Source: JBBCJT01 sp037190665
GTDB taxonomy: Bacteria; Pseudomonadota; Alphaproteobacteria; Acetobacterales; Acetobacteraceae
DNA length: 18,250 nucleotides
Assembly: GCA_037190665.1 (NCBI GenBank)
Contig: JBBCJT010000024.1
Span: 1-18,250, forward strand
Reading direction: 5' to 3'
Numbering within the stretch: the first letter of the stretch is position 1; each line of letters opens with the position of its first letter. A program made the position numbers and the translations under genes. The notes under the pieces were generated by a model. The model searched no databases and was not told the DNA's origin. It saw only the letters and a program-made list of their open reading frames with translations. Below, one piece after another: positions 1 through 6,888 of the stretch.

Positions 1-15
1 GCACGCCACCGCGAT

Positions 16-40
16 CCGGCACCGTCAAGGAAAGTGCCGG
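16..40 (+). promoter_or_regulatory. Hairpin displaying the panB ribosome-binding site
   Basis: A perfect 7-bp inverted repeat, CCGGCAC (16-22) and GTGCCGG (34-40), closes an 11-base loop that holds the purine-rich Shine-Dalgarno-like run AAGGAAA (27-33). The downstream arm ends two bases before the panB ATG at 42. The geometry is seen directly. That it affects translation is inference; it may be chance in GC-rich DNA. Confidence 0.4.
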
Positions 41-41
41 C

Positions 42-860
42 ATGAGTGTTCATTCTGCTCACAAGCGAATCTCCGTTCCCGACATTCGTGGACGAAAGGG
101 AGGCCGTCCCATCGTTGCCCTCACTGCCTACAACGCGATGACGGCCCGTCTGGTCGATCCGCATGCCGACATCATCCTTGTCGGCGACAGCCTTGCGATG
201 GTCGAGCACGGGATGGAGTCGACGCTCGGCGCCACGCTGGATCTGATGATCCTGCACGGCAGCAGCGTCATGCGCAGTTCGCGTCACGCGCTGGTCGTCG
301 TGGACATGCCGTTCGGCAGCTACGAGGAGAGTCGCGAGCAGGCGTTCCACAACGCTGCGCGGATCCTCGGCGAGACGGGCTGCACTGCCGTCAAGCTCGA
401 AGGCGGTGTCGCGATGGCGGAGACCATCGCCTTCCTGACCGCGCGCGGCGTTCCGGTCATGGCGCATGTCGGGCTGACGCCGCAATCCGTCATGACGTTC
501 GGCGGCTTCAGGACGCAGGGGCGGCACGAAGCCGACTGGCCGGCGATCGAGGCCGATGCCGCGGCGGTGGTGGATGCCGGGGCCTTTGCCGTGGTGCTCG
601 AGGGAATGGTCGAGCCGCTCGCGCGGGGGATCACGCAGGCCCTGCCGATACCGACGATCGGGATCGGCGCGTCGGCGCAGTGCGACGGGCAGATCCTCGT
701 GCTCGAGGACATGCTCGGCCTGTCACCGCAGGTGCCGCGCTTCGTGCGCCGGTTCGGTGATCTGGCAACGGCGGCCAATGAGGCAATCGCGGATTACGCG
801 CGTGCCGTCGCCGACCGCACCTTCCCGGGCGAGGCGGAGGTCTATGGAATGAAGAAGTGA
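42..860 (+). CDS. panB: 3-methyl-2-oxobutanoate hydroxymethyltransferase (ketopantoate hydroxymethyltransferase)
   Basis: PanB transfers a hydroxymethyl group from 5,10-methylenetetrahydrofolate to 2-oxoisovalerate, the first committed step to pantoate, pantothenate and CoA, in the cytoplasm. The 272-residue product has the family's usual length and TIM-barrel signatures: LVGDSLAMV with putative metal ligand Asp49, VVVDMPFGSY with Asp88, KLEGG around residue 120, GGFRTQGR (about 154-161), and VVLEGM with Glu187 at the place of the catalytic base. The ATG at 42 is preceded by AAGGAAA at a suitable distance. Its downstream neighbour converges with it; no panC or panD is visible here, so it may stand alone or belong to an operon beginning before the window. 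Identity is firm. Confidence 0.96.
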   Translation: MSVHSAHKRISVPDIRGRKGGRPIVALTAYNAMTARLVDPHADIILVGDSLAMVEHGMESTLGATLDLMILHGSSVMRSSRHALVVVDMPFGSYEESREQAFHNAARILGETGCTAVKLEGGVAMAETIAFLTARGVPVMAHVGLTPQSVMTFGGFRTQGRHEADWPAIEADAAAVVDAGAFAVVLEGMVEPLARGITQALPIPTIGIGASAQCDGQILVLEDMLGLSPQVPRFVRRFGDLATAANEAIADYARAVADRTFPGEAEVYGMKK

Positions 861-866
861 CGCGCG

Positions 867-897
867 TCTGAGCCGGCCGGGCGAGGTCGGCTTCAGA
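867..897. terminator. Hairpin between convergent panB and the membrane-protein gene
   Basis: Bases 867-877 pair with 886-897 (TCTGAGCCGGC against GTCGGCTTCAGA) in an 11-bp stem containing one G-T pair and one bulged T, with an 8-base loop. It sits in the 57-bp gap between two convergent stop codons, where a bidirectional terminator is expected. Neither strand has a real T tract after the stem, so it is not a canonical intrinsic terminator. Confidence 0.35.
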
Positions 898-917
898 TGT
901 TCACTGCTGGCTGGGTA

Positions 918-2357
918 TCAGGGCACCCACTCGGCGGCGGGTTTGCGGGCCAGCCAGAGGGTGGCGGCGAGAAGCGGTGTGATGGCGAGTAGCGGCAGCA
1001 GGTAGCGCGGCTCGATATGCACGGGCAGGTAGACGGCAGCGATGCCGAAGCCCGCAGCCCACAGGCCGAGAACCGTGCCGCTCACCTGATCACGCCGACG
1101 CAGCCACAGCAGCGGCGGACCCGCCAGCGCCAGAAGGCCCAACGCAAGGCCGCCGGTACGGGGGATGACGACGGCCAGTATCGTGGCAATGGCAGCCACG
1201 TCGCCGCGCTTGGCTCTGTGCATCAGCGGCGTCAGGCGATCGAACTTCGGGCGTCCCATACCGCTGTGGATGGCGATCACCGCGATGGCAGCGGCGGGAT
1301 CGAACGGTGTTGCCAGCAACGATGCATCGAAGCGACCCACCGACGCGCGCAGCATCTCGACGGGATGGCTGCGCCACGCCAGTCCATAACGGCGGGAGGC
1401 CTCGGCGGACATCTCGGGCGCCGCCATGCCTGCTTCGGCAAAGAGCCGCTCGTTCATGCGCCCGATGCCGCTGTATTCGCCTCGTCCGAGGCTTTCACGG
1501 GCGATGCGGTCATACAGCCCACCCCCGGCATAGAGGGGCACATCGCGCCCGAGCAGCGGCAGCAAAGCCTGCACCATCACGACCTGCCGGCTCGTGGTGG
1601 TGACGGCGACGCCGGCGCGAGCATGGTTCCACGCCATCATTCCGGACATGACGAGGACCGGAAGACCCACGACAAGACCCGCGCCAGCGAGCCTGAACCG
1701 CCACCGTCCGGGCGCGATCAGTGCCAGCGGCACGGAGAACAGGGCGATGTACGGAGTCGCCTCGCGAAACAGCGTCGCGACGGCGAACAGAAGCCCCGCG
1801 GCTCCGGCGCCCGTTAGCGCCGGGATACGGCCCAACGCGGCGGTGGCAAGCGCCAGCCATCCGAAGCCGCTTAGCACCAGCACCATGCCGTCGGGCAACA
1901 GGGATGCGCTGAAAGGTGCGGCCATCGACACGCCGGGCAGGATGCCGGACAGGCACGCCAGCCACACGGGCAGGCCCAACCGGAACGCGAGCACGGCCAG
2001 GCCGGAGCAGAGCAAGCCGAACAGGGCAATCGGCAGAAGCGTCGCCCCCGTGGGCCCGAGTATCGCGAGCAACGCAGGATAGCCGGGCGCGCGATATAGC
2101 GACGGTGGCGCTGCGCCCTGCCGGAGAACGGCGTCGCCCTGCGGCAGGCCCGATCTCAGCTCGGCGGCATAGGCCAGATAGCCGTTCGTGTCCGGCGACG
2201 GCACCGGCCCCATGCTCAGGACGATCAGCAGGGCCGGCAGCGCCGCGAGAACGGCCGTCAGTACGGATAGGGAAAGTGGAAGGCGGTCCGGGAGAGGGCA
2301 CGCGATATGCGAGGCGGCCGTGCTCTGCCGCGGGTCGATCCGCAGATCGAAATGCAT
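918..2357 (-). CDS. Polytopic membrane protein, probable GT-C fold (PMT/ArnT-like) glycosyltransferase
   Basis: The 479-residue product is strongly hydrophobic, with about ten or more candidate membrane segments starting near residue 28. After the first segment comes a loop with PSPDTNGYLAYAAELRSG (Asp56, Tyr60) and then YRAPGYPALLA (88-98). This acidic residue plus 'YRxPGYP' arrangement is typical of the GT-C superfamily, whose members use polyprenyl-phosphate sugars on the outer face of the membrane. A soluble stretch (about 260-350) and a C-terminal segment containing HIEPRYLLPLL also fit that family. Substrate cannot be inferred. No clear Shine-Dalgarno precedes the ATG at 2357, so the start is uncertain. 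It lies downstream of tRNA-Phe on the same strand, separated by a likely terminator. An unrelated membrane protein remains possible. Confidence 0.6.
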   Translation of the reverse strand: MHFDLRIDPRQSTAASHIACPLPDRLPLSLSVLTAVLAALPALLIVLSMGPVPSPDTNGYLAYAAELRSGLPQGDAVLRQGAAPPSLYRAPGYPALLAILGPTGATLLPIALFGLLCSGLAVLAFRLGLPVWLACLSGILPGVSMAAPFSASLLPDGMVLVLSGFGWLALATAALGRIPALTGAGAAGLLFAVATLFREATPYIALFSVPLALIAPGRWRFRLAGAGLVVGLPVLVMSGMMAWNHARAGVAVTTTSRQVVMVQALLPLLGRDVPLYAGGGLYDRIARESLGRGEYSGIGRMNERLFAEAGMAAPEMSAEASRRYGLAWRSHPVEMLRASVGRFDASLLATPFDPAAAIAVIAIHSGMGRPKFDRLTPLMHRAKRGDVAAIATILAVVIPRTGGLALGLLALAGPPLLWLRRRDQVSGTVLGLWAAGFGIAAVYLPVHIEPRYLLPLLAITPLLAATLWLARKPAAEWVP

Positions 2358-2398
2358 GGTCGAATACCGTTGCTCAAACGTGCCGCGGCGAGACGGCG

Positions 2399-2420
2399 AT
2401 AAAATTCGCCTAAGGCGGAA
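2399..2420 (-). terminator. Likely intrinsic terminator after tRNA-Phe
   Basis: Read on the minus strand, CGCC-TTA-GGCG forms a 4-bp stem (flanked by TT/AA pairing with one bulged C) followed by AATTTTAT. It lies about 20 bases beyond the tRNA 3' end. A second small AGCT/AGCT hairpin followed by five T residues lies between it and the tRNA (about 2420-2438). Position and T tract support termination of the yacG/tRNA-Phe transcript. Confidence 0.5.
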
Positions 2421-2441
2421 AAAGCTGGCCTAGCTGAAAAG

Positions 2442-2517
2442 TGGTGCCCAGGGGCGGAATCGAACCACCGACACTGCGATTTTCAGTCGCATGCTCTACC
2501 AACTGAGCTACCTGGGC
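2442..2517 (-). tRNA. tRNA-Phe (anticodon GAA)
   Basis: On the minus strand the 76 bases fold into a standard cloverleaf. The acceptor stem is GCCCAGG/CCTGGGC, the D arm is TAGCTCAGTTGGTAGAGC, the anticodon stem is TGCGA/TCGCA around loop CTGAAAA (anticodon GAA), and the T arm contains GGTTCGATTCC. The terminal CCA is encoded. It follows yacG by about 54 bases on the same strand, an order common in alphaproteobacteria, and may be co-transcribed with infA-maf-rng-yacG. Confidence 0.97.
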
Positions 2518-2571
2518 GCCGTTGCCGACGGTTGGCGAGAGGCGCGCGTATAGAGGGACCGCGCCCGCCGA

Positions 2572-2754
2572 TCAAGGCTCCCGCAGCGGCATTTCCTCCT
2601 CGGCCTCTTCCGGCGGGCCGGGCACGCGGTAGCTGCCGGTAAACCAGCGCCCCAGGTCCACATCCGCGCAGCGGCGCGAGCAGAAGGGCAGCATGGCGCG
2701 GTCGGCCGGCTTGCCGCAGATCGGGCAGCGTATGGGCTTCGGGCGGTCAGGCAT
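2572..2754 (-). CDS. yacG: DNA gyrase inhibitor YacG (small zinc-ribbon protein)
   Basis: A 60-residue protein with a four-cysteine zinc site, CPIC (Cys10, Cys13) and CSRRC (Cys25, Cys29), followed by the family signature ADVDLGRWFTGSYRVPG (30-46) and an acidic tail (EEAEEE). YacG of E. coli binds GyrB and inhibits gyrase. Length and cysteine spacing match the family. The ATG at 2754 overlaps the end of the upstream RNase E/G gene by eight bases, so translation is probably coupled. A longer reading of this frame upstream is only a shadow of that gene. Identity is strong; gyrase inhibition here is by family inference. Confidence 0.9.
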   Translation of the reverse strand: MPDRPKPIRCPICGKPADRAMLPFCSRRCADVDLGRWFTGSYRVPGPPEEAEEEMPLREP

Positions 2755-3799
2755 CGAGACTCCAGCGGCAGGCGGGCAGGGCGGGATCGCTCGCCACCGA
2801 GATAGGTACGCCGGCCTCCCGCGCGAACGCCTCGCGCGCCTCCGCATCCGCTTCCAGCGCGGTGGCGACGTCGGGCGCGATGCGCAGCCGGTGCGTGCCG
2901 GCCGCCAGCGCGGCGCGCAGCCCGGCCAGCGCGGCGGCGTGCGGGCCGGCGAGCAGTTCGGACAGGGGCGGTTCCACGCGCGGGCGCAGGATCTCTGCGA
3001 AACCCAGAGCGGTGAAGCCCAGCAGGCGCGGGTGGAGGGGGTCGGCGGCCAACGCCGCTGCCAGCGGCTCCGCGAGGGCGGCGCGGCGTCGCGCCGGCAT
3101 GCCGGCGAAGTCCACCACGATCCCGCCCGACAGGTTGCGCAGCCGTATGGCGCGCGCGAGCGCCGGCAGCAACGCGGCGTTGAACTCCGCCTGCGCACCG
3201 CGCTTGGCCCCACCCGAGGCGGATGCGGGGCCGGTGTCGATGTCGATCGCCGTCAGCGCCGGGGTGGGGTGGATGCGCAGCGCGCCGCCGCCCGGCAGGT
3301 TCACATCGGGTTCGGCCAGTGCGGCGAAGATCGCATCCACCTCCGCCGCCGCGTCGGGCGCGAGGCGTGCGCGCGGGACCACGGGCAGAAGCGCCGGCAC
3401 GTTCACCGTCACCATTGCGTCCGGATGCAGTGCCGCCAGCCGCGTCAGCGCGGACGGGGCAGGGGTGACAAGGCCCTGCGGGCCAAGCGGTGTCTCGTCG
3501 GCGGCGGTCAGGCGCGGTCCCTTGCCGCCCTGTGCGGCGCGCACGATGCGCACGCCCAGCACCTCGCCCACGCTGCGCCCTTTCGCCCCGGCGCTGTCAG
3601 GCAGGAAACCGGACACGCCGCCAAGATCGCAAAACGCGCCCGCCATCGCCGGCAGGACCGCGGTGAGGCGCGCGCGCCAGACCTCGCCCACGCGATGCCG
3701 CGCACCGGGCCGGTCGATCGCGGCGTCGATGGGGCCGTCCGCGTCGATCGCCACGATCCGCACCTCGCCGGGCGACCACGCGGCGAGCAGGCGCGTCAC
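2747..3799 (-). CDS. Short ribonuclease E/G family protein
   Basis: A 350-residue RNase E/G-type endoribonuclease, expected to cut AU-rich single-stranded RNA in rRNA maturation or mRNA decay. The N-terminal part (about 30-100) resembles the embedded S1 domain, with AFCDLGGVSGFLPD and KGPRLT. The catalytic region has AIDIDTG (Asp186/188) and GGIVVDFAGM (Asp230), matching the two metal-binding aspartates of RNase E (Asp303, Asp346). It ends soon after the family's 'ISRFGL' region (GFTALGF, 261-267) and has no CPxC zinc-link or RNase E C-terminal scaffold. The GTG at 3799 overlaps the maf stop as GTGA; the open frame farther upstream is antisense/overlap shadow. Adjacent maf and yacG are its usual alphaproteobacterial partners. 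It could be called rng, but the short form makes the symbol unsafe. Confidence 0.85.
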   Translation of the reverse strand: MTRLLAAWSPGEVRIVAIDADGPIDAAIDRPGARHRVGEVWRARLTAVLPAMAGAFCDLGGVSGFLPDSAGAKGRSVGEVLGVRIVRAAQGGKGPRLTAADETPLGPQGLVTPAPSALTRLAALHPDAMVTVNVPALLPVVPRARLAPDAAAEVDAIFAALAEPDVNLPGGGALRIHPTPALTAIDIDTGPASASGGAKRGAQAEFNAALLPALARAIRLRNLSGGIVVDFAGMPARRRAALAEPLAAALAADPLHPRLLGFTALGFAEILRPRVEPPLSELLAGPHAAALAGLRAALAAGTHRLRIAPDVATALEADAEAREAFAREAGVPISVASDPALPACRWSLDA

Positions 3800-4371
3800 G
3801 GGATCGGATAGCCCAGGCCGCGCAGACACTGCGCCGTCTCGAACAGCGGCAGGCCGACGACGTTGGAATGCGAACCGGACAGGAAACGCACGAACACCTC
3901 CGCGCGCTGCTGGATGGCGTAGCCGCCGGCCTTGCCGCGCCATTCGCCGGTGGCGAGGTAGTCGTCCATCTGCGCGGGCGTGATCCGCGCGAAGCCGACA
4001 ACGCTGGTGACGATCCGGCTGGTCCGGCGCCCGTCGCGCGCGATGGCGAAAACGCCCGTGTGGACGCGGTGGCGGCGGCCGGACAGCAGCGTCAGCATCC
4101 GCCGCGCGTCCTCCGCATCCTCCGGCTTGCCGAGAATCCGGCGGCCGACTCCGACCACGGTATCGGCGGCGAGCACGAGGCAATCCGGATGGGCGGCGGC
4201 GGCGGCTTCGGCCTTGGCGAGAGCGAGCCGGGCGGCATGGGCACGCGGCATCTCCGCCTTGCGCGGTGTCTCGTCGATCCCAGCCGGGGAAATCAGGTCA
4301 GGGACAATGCCGATCCGGGCCAGTAGCTCCAGACGGCGCGGCGAGGCCGATGCCAGAACGAGGCGCGGCAA
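3796..4371 (-). CDS. maf: Maf family nucleoside triphosphate pyrophosphatase
   Basis: Maf proteins hydrolyse nucleoside triphosphates (often modified ones, or dTTP/UTP) to the monophosphate and pyrophosphate, a house-cleaning role in the cytoplasm. The 191-residue product begins LVLASASPRRLELL (4-17), the family hallmark, and carries DETPRK (33-38), AKAEA, VLAADTVV with putative general base Asp70, and YAIQQRAEVFV/NVVGLPL near the C-terminus. Length is standard. The only start that keeps the whole hallmark is TTG at 4371, four bases after the infA stop; Shine-Dalgarno support is poor, so coupling to infA is likely. The 3' end overlaps the RNase E/G start by four bases. Substrate preference cannot be read from sequence. 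Confidence 0.93.
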   Translation of the reverse strand: MPRLVLASASPRRLELLARIGIVPDLISPAGIDETPRKAEMPRAHAARLALAKAEAAAAAHPDCLVLAADTVVGVGRRILGKPEDAEDARRMLTLLSGRRHRVHTGVFAIARDGRRTSRIVTSVVGFARITPAQMDDYLATGEWRGKAGGYAIQQRAEVFVRFLSGSHSNVVGLPLFETAQCLRGLGYPIP

Positions 4372-4375
4372 GCCT

Positions 4376-4594
4376 TTACTTAAATCTGAAGGTGATGCGG
4401 CCCTTGGTGAGATCGTAGGGCGTCATTTCGACGTTCACGCGATCACCCGCCAGCACGCGGATGCGGTTCTTGCGCATCTTGCCGCTGGTGTGCGCAAGGA
4501 TCTGGTGGTCGTTGTCGAGCTTCACGCGGAACATCGCGTTGGGGAGCAGTTCGACCACTGTCCCCGAAAACTCGATCATGTCCTCTTTGGGCAT
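4376..4594 (-). CDS. infA: Translation initiation factor IF-1
   Basis: A 72-residue S1/OB-fold protein with the near-invariant IF-1 pattern: KEDMIEFSGTVVELLPN at the start, FRVKLDN, HTSGKMRKNRIRVLAGD, and DLTKGRITFR at the end. IF-1 occupies the ribosomal A site during initiation. Length matches the family exactly. It lies 67 bases downstream of the hisD stop. In that gap a TTGACC at 4660-4665 (minus), 17 bases from a weak CATGTT, could be a promoter of its own, but the -10 match is poor. It is followed four bases later by maf. Confidence 0.97.
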   Translation of the reverse strand: MPKEDMIEFSGTVVELLPNAMFRVKLDNDHQILAHTSGKMRKNRIRVLAGDRVNVEMTPYDLTKGRITFRFK

Positions 4595-4661
4595 CCGGTA
4601 CTTTCAGCGTGCTGGGCAGGATTTTTGACGGGGCGGAACATGATGATCGGCCCGGCCCGGG

Positions 4662-5963
4662 TCAAGGCGCGGCTGACTGACCGAGCCGCAGGGCAATGCT
4701 GCGCGCATGCGCCGTCAGCCCCTCGGCCTCGGCCAGCGCCACTGCCGCCGGGCCCACCGTGGCCAGCGCGGCGGCATCCGCGGCGACCCAGGTGGTGCGC
4801 TTGAGGAAGTCGTGGACCGACAGGCCGGAAGCGAAACGCGCCGTTCGCCCGGTGGGCAGCACGTGGTTCGGCCCGGCCACGTAGTCGCCCAGCGCCTCCG
4901 GCGAGAAACGGCCGAGGAAGGCCGCCCCGGCGTGGCGGATATGGGCGAACAGCGCCTCCGGCTCCTCGACCATCACCTGCAGATGCTCGGGCGCGAGCAG
5001 GTCCACGAGCGAGGCTGCCTCGCCCCAGTCCCGGACCAGAATGACTGCTCCGTGCGCCTGCCAGGAGGCGCGGGCGATGGCGGCGCGGGGCAGGGCGGTC
5101 AGCTCGGCCTCCACCGCGGCGATCACAGCTTCGGCAAAACCGGCGTCGACGGCGATCAGGATCGCCTGCGCGGCCTCGTCGTGCTCGGCCTGGGCGAGGA
5201 GGTCCACCGCAACGTGGCGCGGATCGTTGGCGGCATCGGCGAGGACCACCACCTCGCTCGGCCCGGCGATGGAGTCGATGCCGACGCGGCCGTAGACCTG
5301 CCGCTTGGCCTCGGCCACGTAGGCGTTGCCGGGGCCGACGATCTTGTCCACCGGCGCGATCTGGCCGGTGCCGTAGGCCAGTGCCGCGATCGCCTGCGCA
5401 CCGCCGATGCGGTAGCACTCGTGCACCCCGGCGCGGTGGGCGGCGGCCAGCACCAGCGGGTTGATCGTCCCGTCCGGCGTGGGCACGCACAGCGCCAGAC
5501 GGGAGACGCCGGCCACCCGGGCCGGGATCGCGTTCATCAGCACCGAGGACGGATACGCGGCCTTGCCACCGGGCACGTAGAGGCCGACTGCCTCGATCGG
5601 TCCCCAGCGCAGGCCGAGGGTGATACCGTCGCCATCGGTGGCGCGCAGGTCGCGCGGAAGCTGCGCCTGATGAAACACCTCGATCCGCCGGGCGGCGACG
5701 TCGAGCGCATCCAGCAGCTCGTCGGGCGTGGCCTGGAAGGCGGCCTCGATCTCCTCGGGCGGGATGCGGATCGCGTCGTGGGTCAGCGGGAAGCGATCGA
5801 ACCGCGCCGTCAGCTCGCACAGCGCGTCGTCGCCGCGCGCCCGCACATCCGCGATGATCGCGGCCACGACGTCATCCACCCGCGCGGTGGTCTCGCGTGC
5901 GGTCTCCAGCAGGGCGGCGAAGGCGGCGGGGAAATCCGGCGAGGCGGTCGACAGGCGCTTCAT
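4662..5963 (-). CDS. hisD: Histidinol dehydrogenase
   Basis: HisD oxidises L-histidinol to L-histidine in two NAD-dependent steps, the end of histidine synthesis. The 433-residue protein aligns almost position for position with E. coli HisD: zinc ligands Gln258, His261, Asp360 and His419, and catalytic Glu326-His327 in LLAPEHLQ. Other hallmarks are GLYVPGGKAAYPSSVLMN (127-144), GGAQAIAALAYGT (187-199), IVGPGNAYV (208-216) and GPSEVVVLAD. The ATG at 5963 overlaps the hisG stop as ATGA, so the two genes are translationally coupled. A longer upstream reading of this frame lies inside hisG and is rejected. Confidence 0.97.
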   Translation of the reverse strand: MKRLSTASPDFPAAFAALLETARETTARVDDVVAAIIADVRARGDDALCELTARFDRFPLTHDAIRIPPEEIEAAFQATPDELLDALDVAARRIEVFHQAQLPRDLRATDGDGITLGLRWGPIEAVGLYVPGGKAAYPSSVLMNAIPARVAGVSRLALCVPTPDGTINPLVLAAAHRAGVHECYRIGGAQAIAALAYGTGQIAPVDKIVGPGNAYVAEAKRQVYGRVGIDSIAGPSEVVVLADAANDPRHVAVDLLAQAEHDEAAQAILIAVDAGFAEAVIAAVEAELTALPRAAIARASWQAHGAVILVRDWGEAASLVDLLAPEHLQVMVEEPEALFAHIRHAGAAFLGRFSPEALGDYVAGPNHVLPTGRTARFASGLSVHDFLKRTTWVAADAAALATVGPAAVALAEAEGLTAHARSIALRLGQSAAP

Positions 5964-6649
5964 GCCATCGCGGCCCGGAAGCGCGCGATCCAGGCGCCGA
6001 TCGCCTCGGGCTGTGTCTTGAGCGCGGTGCGGTTCACGATCAGCCGGGAGGTGACGTCGGCGATCGTCTCGGTCTCGACCAGCCCGTTCGCCTTCAGCGT
6101 GGAGCCGGTCTGCACCAGATCGACGATCAGCCGCGCGAGACCGAGGCCGGGGGCCAGTTCCATCGCGCCGTTCAGCGCCACGACCTCCGCCTGCACGCCG
6201 CGGGCGGCGAAGTGGCGGCGCGCGATGGCCGGATACTTGGTCGCCACCCGCACCCGGGACCAGCGCGCCGGATCGTCCGTGCCCGCGCTCGCCGCCGGCT
6301 CGGCGACCGAAACCCGGCACCGGCCGATGCCGAGATCGAGCGGAGCGTAGATCTCCGGATAGTCGAACTCCATCAGCACGTCCGCCCCGCAGATGCCGAG
6401 CTGGGCGGCGCCGAAGGCGACGAAGGTCGCCACGTCGAACGGGCGCACGCGCACCACGTCCAGCCCCGGATCGGAGGTCGGGAAGCGCAGGCGCCGGCTG
6501 TCCTCGTCGGCGTAGTCGGGCGCGGGTTCGATGCCGGCGCGGGCGAGCACGGGGCCGACCTCGGACAGGATGCGGCCCTTCGGCAGGGCGAGCACCAGCG
6601 GCGCTTCGCTCTCGGGCGCCAGCGCCGGGGCGGAGAAGGGGGCGGTCAT
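5960..6649 (-). CDS. hisG: ATP phosphoribosyltransferase, short form
   Basis: HisG condenses ATP with PRPP, the first and feedback-regulated step of histidine synthesis. The 229-residue product starts its conserved core with LVLALPKGRIL and carries GICGADVLMEF, RVATKYPAIARRHF and a PRPP-site-like LNGAMELAPGLGLARLIVDLVQTGSTLKANGL (written here only in part as GAMELAPGLG and LIVDLVQTG). It lacks the C-terminal regulatory domain of long HisG, as in organisms where HisG works with the regulatory partner HisZ; no hisZ is in this window. I chose ATG at 6649; a GTG at 6691 would add 14 residues. hisD follows with a 4-base overlap. Confidence 0.94.
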   Translation of the reverse strand: MTAPFSAPALAPESEAPLVLALPKGRILSEVGPVLARAGIEPAPDYADEDSRRLRFPTSDPGLDVVRVRPFDVATFVAFGAAQLGICGADVLMEFDYPEIYAPLDLGIGRCRVSVAEPAASAGTDDPARWSRVRVATKYPAIARRHFAARGVQAEVVALNGAMELAPGLGLARLIVDLVQTGSTLKANGLVETETIADVTSRLIVNRTALKTQPEAIGAWIARFRAAMA

Positions 6650-6686
6650 GGGGGCTGCCTCTAGCACCGGCGCCGCGCCGCCTACA

Positions 6687-6702
6687 GCCACGGAATCGTG
6701 GC
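6687..6702. repeat. Inverted repeat in the hisG-katE divergent region
   Basis: GCCACG (6687-6692) and CGTGGC (6697-6702) form perfect 6-bp arms around GAAT. It lies about 38 bases upstream of the hisG start and 187 bases upstream of the catalase start. It could be an operator or a hairpin in the hisG leader; no specific regulator is recognised. Confidence 0.35.
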
Positions 6703-6721
6703 AGGAGGCTTGAGCAGGGCG

Positions 6722-6741
6722 GGGATGAAAGGGCTCATCCC
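6722..6741. repeat. Second inverted repeat in the hisG-katE divergent region
   Basis: GGGATGA (6722-6728) and TCATCCC (6735-6741) form perfect 7-bp arms with the 6-base spacer AAGGGC. It is 20 bases from the 6687-6702 repeat. The 239-base region 6650-6888 holds no convincing gene. I saw no clear sigma-70, OxyR or EcfG-type promoter in it. Confidence 0.35.
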
Positions 6742-6888
6742 GGCGTTTGCGACCGGCTCCGGGGCATCGTTGGCGCCCGGGTTCCAGCGGGAAGGGCCGC
6801 GGGCGCGCGGACTTCTTCTCCCGATCTGCGCCACGATTGCCGCGCCGGGGCGTTCATCGCGGATACATCCCTGTTTGCGGAGTTCCCG

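Noticed and set aside
1017..1817. Long open frame antisense to the membrane-protein gene
   Set aside because: It is rich in Arg, Gln, His and Gly with no recognisable motif, as expected from the opposite strand of a GC-rich gene. The minus-strand product has coherent membrane segments and a family motif.
2518..2571. Possible integration site at tRNA-Phe
   Set aside because: No integrase gene, direct repeat of the tRNA 3' end or mobile-element gene is visible nearby.
4707..6350. Very long plus-strand open frame across hisD and hisG
   Set aside because: The opposite strand encodes HisD and HisG with all catalytic residues. The antisense product is low-complexity (Gly, Arg, His, Asp) and spans two genes, so it is a GC-driven shadow.
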